Assembly (NCBI GenBank): GCA_002479035.1
Contig: DLLA01000107.1
Location: forward strand, 12,228 to 22,975
Source: Bacteroidales bacterium UBA7574
GTDB lineage: Bacteria; Bacteroidota; Bacteroidia; Bacteroidales; Paludibacteraceae
DNA: 10,748 bases
Direction of reading: 5' to 3'
In this document: piece by piece, positions 1-5,578 of the stretch
How positions within the stretch are numbered: the first letter of the stretch is position 1
Layout of the letters: the number at the start of each line of letters is the position of its first letter
The notes under the pieces: generated by a model
The model's input: the letters and a program-made list of their open reading frames with translations, nothing else
Told to the model about the DNA's origin: nothing
Databases searched by the model: none
Translations under genes and position numbers: made by a program

Positions 1-80
1 CCGTCGTGGAAGTCCGCCGATATATGGTTCAGCACCACATTCCCGTCGAAACTCTTGACTATATCCTTGACTTGTATCAT
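1..80 (-). CDS. ABC transporter ATP-binding protein, MlaF-like (5' end only)
   Basis: The start of an ATP-binding subunit of a lipid-transport ABC system; the gene runs off the left edge, so only about 26 residues are visible. The translation begins MIQVKDIVKSFDG and continues NVVLNHISADFHDG. This is the usual first strand of an ABC ATPase, with an aromatic A-loop residue (Phe11) just before the region that leads to the Walker A motif, which lies outside the window. The start ATG (78-80) follows the stop codon of the upstream MlaE-like gene after a single base (TGA-T-ATG), so the two are translationally coupled. In Gram-negative bacteria the MlaE permease and MlaF ATPase form the inner-membrane complex that moves phospholipids between inner and outer membranes. 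The identity as MlaF rests mainly on this neighbour; the fragment alone shows only an ABC ATPase. Confidence 0.85.
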   Translation of the reverse strand, partial: MIQVKDIVKSFDGNVVLNHISADFHD

Positions 81-81
81 A

Positions 82-822
82 TCAGTTCAGCATTAAGTTG
101 GTGAGTACCACGTCCATAAGCAGTATCACGATACTGCTGTTCACCACGGCTTTGGTGCTAGCCTTGCCTACTTCGAGTGCGCCGCCGTAGGCGTAATACC
201 CATAGTAGGACGACATACTGGCTATGATAAATGCGAATACGGCAGTCTTGATAAACGAGTACCATACATAGAACGGTATGAACGCATACTGAATACCAAT
301 CAGGTATTCGTCCACCGTCAGCACGCTGGTGAGTGCGCTGATGGCGTATCCACCCACCAGTCCGGTGAACATAGACAGTGTCACAAGCATCGGCATCATC
401 ACTACAAACGCTACTATCTTGGGCAGTATCAGGTAGTTAGCCGAATTGACACCCATAATCTCCATAGCGTCTATCTGCTCGGTGATGCGCATGGTGCCTA
501 TCTCCGATGCGATGTTCGACCCCACTTTGCCCGCCAACAGCAGACACAGAATCGTGCTGGAGAACTCCAACAGGATACAGTCGCGGGTTACCAGACCCGT
601 GGTATAGACAGGCAGGAGCGGGTTCTCGGTGTTCAATTTGGTCTGCATGGTCATAATCGCACCCATAAACACACTGACAATCAGCGTGATGAGTATCGAT
701 TGCAGCCCTTGTTTCTCCATCTCGCGGCTGGTCTGCCGCCAGAACATCCGTTGCCGGTCGGGCAAGCGGAACACCCGCCCCATGAGCAGGAAGTATTCGC
801 CTATGTGCTCAATAATCTTCAT
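82..822 (-). CDS. mlaE: MlaE-family ABC transporter permease (phospholipid trafficking)
   Basis: An integral inner-membrane permease of 246 aa, the usual length for the MlaE/YrbE family. After an amphipathic N-terminus there are about five hydrophobic stretches (roughly residues 41-60, 83-100, 132-165, 186-205 and 228-244). The family signature is clear at residues 97-138: AGKVGSNIASEIGTM followed by RITEQIDAMEIMGV and a YLILPKIVA segment. The C-terminal motif YYGYYAYGGALEVGKA (206-221) is also typical. Known MlaE proteins form the membrane core of the Mla complex, which maintains outer-membrane lipid asymmetry together with MlaF and an MCE-domain protein (MlaD). The ATG at 820-822 leaves a full-length protein. 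A TATCTTTG promoter element sits 32-39 nt upstream. The gene is the first of an operon continuing leftwards into the MlaF-like ATPase. Nothing looks broken or unusual. Confidence 0.93.
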   Translation of the reverse strand: MKIIEHIGEYFLLMGRVFRLPDRQRMFWRQTSREMEKQGLQSILITLIVSVFMGAIMTMQTKLNTENPLLPVYTTGLVTRDCILLEFSSTILCLLLAGKVGSNIASEIGTMRITEQIDAMEIMGVNSANYLILPKIVAFVVMMPMLVTLSMFTGLVGGYAISALTSVLTVDEYLIGIQYAFIPFYVWYSFIKTAVFAFIIASMSSYYGYYAYGGALEVGKASTKAVVNSSIVILLMDVVLTNLMLN

Positions 823-853
823 AGAAAATCAACTTTCATCATTGTTTAGCCTG

Positions 854-882
854 CAAAGATACAACTTTTTTCTTGTATATGC
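854..882 (-). promoter_or_regulatory. Probable promoter of the mlaE-mlaF operon
   Basis: On the minus strand the sequence TATCTTTG (861 down to 854) is a perfect match to the Bacteroidetes -7 consensus TAnnTTTG. It lies 32-39 nt before the mlaE start codon. The -33 element is weak: TTGC stands 19 nt further upstream, and a proper TTTG at 890-887 is 25 nt away, which is longer than usual. The -7 element is convincing; the -33 assignment is not. Confidence 0.6.
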
Positions 883-947
883 AACACAAAAACTATTCGT
901 TTCCATCGTACCAATAGACCGGCAGACCACTTGATTCCCCAAAACAT

Positions 948-977
948 ATACACACCCGTGTGTGCGCGGGCGTGTAT
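948..977 (-). terminator. Hairpin between mlaE and the LytTR gene, probable terminator
   Basis: Two 11-nt arms (948-958 and 967-977) enclose an 8-nt loop. Read as minus-strand RNA all 11 positions pair, with one G-U wobble; on the plus strand that position is an A-C mismatch. The minus-strand copy is followed by ATGTTTT, a modest U-tract, and the plus-strand copy by five T. The most useful reading is termination of the LytTR transcript, which ends at 1108, before the mlaE promoter. The weak U-tract keeps the call tentative. Confidence 0.45.
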
Positions 978-1072
978 TTTTCGCAAGAGAGCCGGTCAGC
1001 CGGTCACCTCGCCTCACTCATTATGGTTGCTACAATCAGTGCAATCTATCTCCAATCCTCACCACACAATTT

Positions 1073-1105
1073 GTTATAGGATAGTTATAGGTTGGTTATA
1101 TGTTA
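1073..1105. repeat. Three tandem 11-bp repeats at the 3' end of the LytTR gene
   Basis: Units of 11 bp lie head to tail at 1073-1083 (GTTATAGGATA), 1084-1094 (GTTATAGGTTG) and 1095-1105 (GTTATATGTTA). All share GTTATA. The array begins two bases after the stop codon of the minus-strand LytTR gene, so it would be in the 3' untranslated part of that transcript. Its function is unknown. A second array with the same 11-bp period follows the 767-aa gene. Confidence 0.75.
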
Positions 1106-1107
1106 GA

Positions 1108-1908
1108 CTACAGCCACTTCGCGAGTGCGTCATAGTACTTGGGTGATACGGGTACGGTCTTGGCATTGGGTGTGTCCAACTCGGCGTTGATAACGCCCTC
1201 TTTGTCACGCCGCAACACCTTGATATGCTGCGGGTTGATGTAGTAACTGCGCTGGCAACGCACCATGCCGTTCTTCTGCATCATCGGCTCCAAGGCTTTC
1301 ATGGAAGAGCGCAGGGGGTATTCCTTGAGTCTGTCGCCCTCCAAGTAACAGATATTAACGTAGTTCTCATTGGCGGCAACATACAGCACCGCCGACGGGG
1401 CTATCATCAGTTTGAGCCGTTGCGTGCTGTCCACAAAGCGCATCAGGCTGTCGTCCTGCGTCACATCTTCACGGCTCTTTCCTGCCAACGCAATTGCCAA
1501 ATCGAATACTATATAGGGGTATATGGTGATGAAAAACAGGTAAAACGCACACCACCCGAGTACCCAAAAGTATGACAATGCCCCGTGGTACATCAGGCTG
1601 ATATACAGCGCGCTGAACAGGCTCATACCTACTATCTCCGCCACCTCCCATGCCGCATATTTGAGCCACGTCATCTTCAGTTGTCTGTACAGGCACAGCA
1701 GTAACACACGCGACAACATCATCACGCCCAACAGGATGCACATGATGATGGTGGTGTTGAAACTCAACAAGTCCCTGTTCATCTCTAACAATGCCACCAC
1801 ACTCCGCGGCTTATAGAGCAACACGAAGCCGAGAGCAAACACAGGTACGCCCAGAATGTAGATAATGTTGTACTTGAGCGAGCCAAATATCTTAGGTAGT
1901 TTTTCCAT
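1108..1908 (-). CDS. Membrane-anchored LytTR-domain transcription regulator
   Basis: A 266-aa protein with an N-terminal membrane region of about four hydrophobic segments (residues 13-32, 51-73, 87-107 and 113-141) and a C-terminal LytTR DNA-binding domain (about 166-262). LytTR hallmarks include LYVAANENYVNICY (175-188), a YPLRSSMKALEP segment (197-208), MVRCQRSYYIN (215-225) with the typical R-x-x-R-S-Y-x-I/V-N pattern, and VPVSPKYYDAL (252-262). LytTR domains bind DNA through a beta-rich fold and are usually fused to a response-regulator receiver. Here there is no receiver; a multi-pass membrane domain takes its place, as in other Bacteroidetes proteins of this type, which suggests direct sensing at the membrane. 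The gene stands alone, is divergent from the SGNH hydrolase gene, and has a perfect inverted repeat 43-80 bp before its ATG (1906-1908). Its targets cannot be read from sequence; autoregulation or control of the nearby surface-protein genes is inference. Confidence 0.9.
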   Translation of the reverse strand: MEKLPKIFGSLKYNIIYILGVPVFALGFVLLYKPRSVVALLEMNRDLLSFNTTIIMCILLGVMMLSRVLLLCLYRQLKMTWLKYAAWEVAEIVGMSLFSALYISLMYHGALSYFWVLGWCAFYLFFITIYPYIVFDLAIALAGKSREDVTQDDSLMRFVDSTQRLKLMIAPSAVLYVAANENYVNICYLEGDRLKEYPLRSSMKALEPMMQKNGMVRCQRSYYINPQHIKVLRRDKEGVINAELDTPNAKTVPVSPKYYDALAKWL

Positions 1909-1950
1909 ACGTCGGTGCGCTAAAATCTACGTTTTTAGTCCTATTCTGTA

Positions 1951-1988
1951 TAGTGACGAAATAGGGTAAGCATTATATTTCGTCACTA
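1951..1988. promoter_or_regulatory. Perfect 13-bp inverted repeat in the divergent intergenic region
   Basis: TAGTGACGAAATA (1951-1963) is repeated as its exact reverse complement at 1976-1988, with a 12-bp AT-rich spacer. The arm centres are 25 bp apart. It lies 43-80 bp before the LytTR start codon and about 65 bp upstream of the promoter of the divergent hydrolase gene. No T-tract follows, so it is not a typical terminator. It could be an operator for a dimeric regulator or, if transcription starts further upstream, a stem-loop in the LytTR leader. Known LytTR sites are usually direct repeats, so the LytTR protein is not an obvious ligand. Confidence 0.6.
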
Positions 1989-2051
1989 ATATGACTTTTT
2001 TATCCCTATATTTGTATTTTCCACAAAAACCATGCCGTACTATCACAATTA

Positions 2052-2083
2052 TTTTATCAGGCGCACAAGTGGCAGTAATTTTG
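2052..2083 (+). promoter_or_regulatory. Probable promoter of the SGNH hydrolase gene
   Basis: TAATTTTG (2076-2083) matches the Bacteroidetes -7 consensus TAnnTTTG exactly. A near-match to the -33 TTTG element (TTTT, 2052-2055) lies 20 nt upstream, the normal spacing. Transcription would start near 2090, giving a leader of about 50 nt before the ATG at 2139. A second perfect -7 match, TATATTTG (2007-2014), has no well-placed -33 element and is less likely. Confidence 0.65.
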
Positions 2084-2138
2084 CACCCGAAATCGCACTC
2101 TTGCAGTGCTTATGTAGAACCAAATAAACAAGCAAAAG

Positions 2139-2822
2139 ATGAAATTAGCAGCATTAGGCGACTCCATCATCCGCGGAGTCATACTCAAAGCAGAAGGATT
2201 GCGCGAACGTTATGCGCTATCCGACAAGAATATCGTGGACCGTTGCGGCGAAGGGCTACATAGTGATGTCGTTAACCTCGGCAAGATGGGCTGTACCATT
2301 GAAGCAGGAGAACGCATATTGGATAAGTCCGTCAATCGCCTCGAAGGTGCCAAGTACGTGCTACTGGAGTACGGCGGCAATGATAGTGATTATGACTGGC
2401 GTACCATTGCACAATCGCCGCATGAGGTGCATGAGCCACGTACGCCGCTACACACATACGAGACCACCTATGAGCGCGTCATCAACAAAGTACGTCAGGC
2501 AGGTTGCACACCTATTATATTGTCTCTCCCGCCCATGGACGCAGAACGCTATTTCCGCTTCTTCACGACGGGTATGTCTGATGAGCAAAAGGGGAATATC
2601 CTCCGTTGGCTCAGCGGCTCCACCAACACCATTATGTCGGGACACGAACTCTACAATGTAGCCACTTGGAAAGTGGCGCAACGTACAGGCACTCAGTGGA
2701 TTGATATTACATCTGACCTGCTGCTCGGGCACCAATACCGCCGTTATCTCTGTGACGATGGCATTCACCCCAATGAACTCGGTCAAGCCCGCATTGCCGA
2801 CATGATATTGCAGGCGATATAG
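2139..2822 (+). CDS. SGNH/GDSL-family hydrolase, cytoplasmic
   Basis: A 227-aa serine esterase/lipase-like enzyme with all four SGNH blocks in order. Block I is LGDSI at the N-terminus, with the predicted nucleophile Ser9. Block II is NLGKMG (46-51), with Gly48 or Gly51 as oxyanion-hole donor. Block III is GGND (79-82), with Asn81. Block V is CDDGIHPNELG (205-215), with Asp207 and His210 as the rest of the triad. Block I starts at residue 6 and there is no signal peptide, so the enzyme should act in the cytoplasm, unlike many secreted GDSL enzymes. The substrate is unknown; families with this fold cleave acyl, acetyl or thioester groups. The gene has its own promoter and terminator and so is probably monocistronic. 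The length is normal for a single-domain SGNH hydrolase, and nothing indicates inactivation. Confidence 0.9.
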   Translation: MKLAALGDSIIRGVILKAEGLRERYALSDKNIVDRCGEGLHSDVVNLGKMGCTIEAGERILDKSVNRLEGAKYVLLEYGGNDSDYDWRTIAQSPHEVHEPRTPLHTYETTYERVINKVRQAGCTPIILSLPPMDAERYFRFFTTGMSDEQKGNILRWLSGSTNTIMSGHELYNVATWKVAQRTGTQWIDITSDLLLGHQYRRYLCDDGIHPNELGQARIADMILQAI

Positions 2823-2840
2823 CCAATCACTATTCGCCAA

Positions 2841-2877
2841 AAAAGAGGTTGTCTAATAAACACAGGCAGCCTCTTTT
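2841..2877 (+). terminator. Rho-independent-type terminator after the SGNH hydrolase gene
   Basis: Arms of 13 nt (2841-2853 and 2865-2877) pair fully with two G-U wobbles around an 11-nt loop. The arm begins AAAAGAGG and ends CCTCTTTT, so the stem carries A- and U-tracts at its base and can act in both directions. It lies 18 nt after the TAG stop at 2820-2822. Confidence 0.85.
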
Positions 2878-3010
2878 CACCTTATATCCGGTGCTTATAC
2901 AATGGCATTTATTTTGGTCAAACCATTAGCATTGAGTTACGGAGTATCCACTATTTTTGCACACGACAAACATCAAAATCACAAATATGATTTCCTTTTT
3001 CTATTGTTAA
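2878..3010. other. Intergenic stretch upstream of the 767-aa gene
   Basis: Together with the terminator and promoter on either side this forms a 316-bp gap without a gene. The part between them is AT-rich and has no convincing ORF. It holds one more perfect -7-type element, TATTTTTG (2952-2959), but no TTTG at the expected distance upstream. I see nothing else in it. Confidence 0.5.
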
Positions 3011-3042
3011 TTTGTTTATATAGAAAAATAGTCGTACCTTTG
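3011..3042 (+). promoter_or_regulatory. Strong consensus promoter of the 767-aa surface protein gene
   Basis: TTTG (3011-3014), a 20-nt spacer, and TACCTTTG (3035-3042) match the Bacteroidetes housekeeping promoter consensus exactly in both elements and in spacing. Transcription should start around 3049, giving a leader of about 90 nt before the ATG at 3139. This is the best promoter in the window and the only strong one in front of the four surface-protein genes, so it may drive several of them. Confidence 0.85.
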
Positions 3043-3138
3043 CGGGCATAACGAGTGTATTATGGCATATACGCCATCCTAAGGCAACACTCCCTCGCAT
3101 ATTGATATTCAAATAGATATAATAACAAACAGATAGTT

Positions 3139-5442
3139 ATGAAGAGATTTTTACTACCCCTGTTCGCCACCATTGTATGTGTGTCTGCCGCCCAAGCGGT
3201 TGCACCCGGCAAGGCATTGGCAGCACCCGCCACGGATACCATACGCATTACAGCCAACGATTTCGAAGCCATCGAGTATGGCAAAGACAATGACTGGTTT
3301 ATCGGTATGTACAGCACCGACAGCACCTACTTGATTTGCTTTGACTACGTGTCGGAGACCTTGTCGGGTACGTTCACCCTCGCAGATATGATTACCTCCT
3401 ACTCGTGGATGCAAGTGCGCAAAACCAAGAAGTATATTGACTACAAGTCGGTTACACTCACCGTACAGAAGAACACGGACAAGTCGGTTGACCTCTATGC
3501 CGATATACTCGGAGACGATGGCAACGTGTATCTCCTGACTGCCCACTATGTACCGCAGCGACCGAGCATCACACCCAAAGACACCGTCTCATACACCCTC
3601 GGCGAGGCGGAACTGAACATCGGCAATATCTCATTCCAGATGCACACCGAGGACAAGCCCGAAGTGTACTTCTCCACCATCATCTACTATGAGGGGCTCA
3701 TCGAAGGCACCTATACCGAGGCGGAGACCGCACCTTATGGGGCTTGCATACGCATAGGCGAGAAATGGATAGACGCCCTGCGCTACGACCTGACCGTCAC
3801 CCAACAAGACTACGTCTATCAAGCCAAAGCCGAGATGATAGGCAACGACAGCGTGCTGTACCGCCTCACCATGACCTCGCACTCGCTCGTGCCCAAGCGC
3901 ACCGTGGACATCGCCATTCGCAATATGACCATCGAGAACCTCACCTCCACACAAGGCATCTACTACTTGGACGGCTTCAACGACGACTACGCGGTGTCCG
4001 TACAAGTAACCGCCGACAGCATTGCCGACGGAGTATTCAGCACGGGCTTCACCACCACCCTCAACTCCAAAGAGGGCAAGTCCACAACCGGCTTGCAGAC
4101 CACCCTCACCATGAGCACCGATGTCAAGTCGCGTATGGTGAAAATCAACATGTTGGGCAAGGACACGGTACTCTACCGCATTGATATGGGCTACATCATT
4201 CCTACCCCCACGGACACTGTGGACGTAGATTTCACCCGCTCTGCCGAACTCACCCACGCCAAAGCGGCCGGCAACTACCAGTTCTACAACCGCAACGACC
4301 AGTACATCGCGGCTATCGACGTGCACACCGACACGCTGGGCGGCACCTTCAGTGGCGATGCTATCGACAAGTACTACTCTTTCCTCGGCATCATCCGCAG
4401 CCGCGACACGCTCGGAGTGCGCGTCATGGACGCCAAAGTAGTGCTCTCGCAGGCACAGGACACCACCTATCTGGCTGCCGACGTGATAGGCGACGACTCT
4501 GTCATGTACCGCGTCACGATGTTCTACGTCCCACCCGTAGCCAAAGACACCGTGCTGCTCACCATCCCCAAGGCGCAGTACTACAACCAAAATATGCAAG
4601 GTGCCTACCAGATACACGGCTACACGCCCGATTCCGCGTACTACCTGAGCCTCACCCCCTTCACCGAACAGCCGGAGGGCACCTTCGAGGTCTCGGATAT
4701 GTACCAGAAGTACTCCTATATCGCGCACTTCGACCACAATGGCGACTTCACGCGCATACCTTTCTACAGCGGCGAGGTTACTGCCAAACGGCAGGGGCGG
4801 TACTTGGATGTTGCCGGCGGCATAATGGGCAAAGACAGTATATATTATAAGGTGCACATGTCCGCCCTCATGCCTCTATCCTACGACTCCGTATCGGGCG
4901 AAGTAAACTTCACCTACGGCACGCAGGACGAGGTCACAATCAACACTGCCTACCTCGCCGACAGCAGTATGATTCTCTTCGACGCTGTCTCGTATGGGGT
5001 CACCAACAATACCTATATCCGCTTCAATACCGACACCACCGATGCCGTTACTATTATACCCACAGGCACATATCCTATCGACGACTCGCGCCGGCTCGGC
5101 ACCGTCTTAGCAGGTAGTGTGGGTGCAGACAAAGACGGCAACCCCGCACCACTCCCCTCTTTCTTCGGGCGAACCTTGTGGACGGGACAGATAGTACCCC
5201 CGCTCTACTTCATGGTCGAGGGCACGGTCAGCGTGGAGAACCGCGACGGATACCTGTATATAGAGGTGAATGCCCGCAACTCGTACGGCCGCCCCGTTCA
5301 TATCATCTACAACAGCAACCCGACCCCCGTGGAGAATGTGACTACCCCACCCGACCGCGCCACGAAGATACTACGCAACGGACAGGTGCTGATACAACGC
5401 GATGGCAAGACCTATACCATCACCGGCGCAGAAGTTAAATAA
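3139..5442 (+). CDS. Secreted six-module repeat protein with C-terminal sorting-type tail
   Basis: A 767-aa protein of unrecognised family. Residues 1-20 form a signal peptide (MKRFLLPLFA then TIVCVSAAQA), with cleavage likely after an Ala around residue 20-29. Residues 33-727 are six divergent copies of one module of about 105-145 aa, starting near 33, 148, 254, 359, 470 and 583. Most copies open with DTV-type strands, contain a central G-T-F/Y turn (for example LGGTFSGD at 400-407), and end with G-x-D-S-V-x-Y-R-x-x-M and a proline-rich linker. Alternating hydrophobic residues suggest all-beta folding. The last 27 residues (ILRNGQVLIQRDGKTYTITG and neighbours) are a tail common in Bacteroidales exported proteins and compatible with type IX secretion sorting. 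No catalytic motif is visible; binding or adhesion is the likely role. The gene has a strong promoter and ends in three in-frame stops (5440-5448). It leads a series of four secreted-protein genes. Confidence 0.85.
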   Translation: MKRFLLPLFATIVCVSAAQAVAPGKALAAPATDTIRITANDFEAIEYGKDNDWFIGMYSTDSTYLICFDYVSETLSGTFTLADMITSYSWMQVRKTKKYIDYKSVTLTVQKNTDKSVDLYADILGDDGNVYLLTAHYVPQRPSITPKDTVSYTLGEAELNIGNISFQMHTEDKPEVYFSTIIYYEGLIEGTYTEAETAPYGACIRIGEKWIDALRYDLTVTQQDYVYQAKAEMIGNDSVLYRLTMTSHSLVPKRTVDIAIRNMTIENLTSTQGIYYLDGFNDDYAVSVQVTADSIADGVFSTGFTTTLNSKEGKSTTGLQTTLTMSTDVKSRMVKINMLGKDTVLYRIDMGYIIPTPTDTVDVDFTRSAELTHAKAAGNYQFYNRNDQYIAAIDVHTDTLGGTFSGDAIDKYYSFLGIIRSRDTLGVRVMDAKVVLSQAQDTTYLAADVIGDDSVMYRVTMFYVPPVAKDTVLLTIPKAQYYNQNMQGAYQIHGYTPDSAYYLSLTPFTEQPEGTFEVSDMYQKYSYIAHFDHNGDFTRIPFYSGEVTAKRQGRYLDVAGGIMGKDSIYYKVHMSALMPLSYDSVSGEVNFTYGTQDEVTINTAYLADSSMILFDAVSYGVTNNTYIRFNTDTTDAVTIIPTGTYPIDDSRRLGTVLAGSVGADKDGNPAPLPSFFGRTLWTGQIVPPLYFMVEGTVSVENRDGYLYIEVNARNSYGRPVHIIYNSNPTPVENVTTPPDRATKILRNGQVLIQRDGKTYTITGAEVK
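3235..5319 (+). repeat. Six protein-level tandem modules within the 767-aa gene
   Basis: Module boundaries at DNA level are about 3235, 3580, 3898, 4213, 4546 and 4885, ending near 5319. The copies are recognisable in protein but strongly diverged in DNA, so the duplication is old. Modules 1-5 are 105-115 aa. The sixth is longer (about 145 aa) because of an insertion containing a G-A-D-K-D-G-N-P segment and an FFGRTLWTG stretch. The shared endings are YLLTAHYVP, YRLTMTSHS, YRIDMGYIIP, YRVTMFYVPP, YKVHMSALMP and, degenerate, VHIIYNSNP. Confidence 0.75.
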
Positions 5443-5472
5443 TAGTAAATCCCTTCTTTCCCGTGTCAAACA

Positions 5473-5527
5473 GCAAGGGATGCGCAAGGGATAAGCAAGG
5501 GATAGACAAGGAATACTCAAGCAACAG
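5473..5527. repeat. Five tandem 11-bp repeats after the 767-aa gene
   Basis: Units of 11 bp lie at 5473-5483, 5484-5494, 5495-5505, 5506-5516 and 5517-5527. The first three share GCAAGGGAT; the fourth (ACAAGGAATAC) and fifth (TCAAGCAACAG) are progressively worn. A reverse-complement copy of the core, ATCCCTT, stands at 5449-5455 and could pair with AAGGGAT at 5475-5481. The array occupies the 136-bp gap between the 767-aa and 645-aa genes, which lacks a clear promoter or terminator. Confidence 0.8.
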
Positions 5528-5578
5528 GATAACAAAAATATAAAAATAATAATGTTTAATCACTAATTTTATTATGTT

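Noticed and set aside
991..1006. Tandem 8-bp duplication GCCGGTCA in the mlaE-LytTR gap
   Set aside because: Only two copies without any supporting structure or position; easily explained by a chance or slippage duplication.
2952..2959. TATTTTTG as a second promoter for the 767-aa gene
   Set aside because: It matches the -7 consensus, but there is no TTTG at 19-21 nt upstream, and a perfect promoter exists at 3011-3042.
3060..3326. Minus-strand small ORF overlapping the start of the 767-aa gene
   Set aside because: It covers the promoter leader and signal peptide of the real gene, has no domain and no promoter of its own.
3744..4184. A 146-codon plus-strand frame inside the 767-aa gene
   Set aside because: The translation is dominated by Arg, His and Gln, typical of a shifted reading of the real frame, and it lies entirely within it.
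3631..4857. A 408-codon open frame on the minus strand inside the 767-aa gene
   Set aside because: It is a shadow of the plus-strand gene, kept open by C-ending codons. Its translation is rich in Val, Gly and His without any recognisable domain, and it has no promoter.
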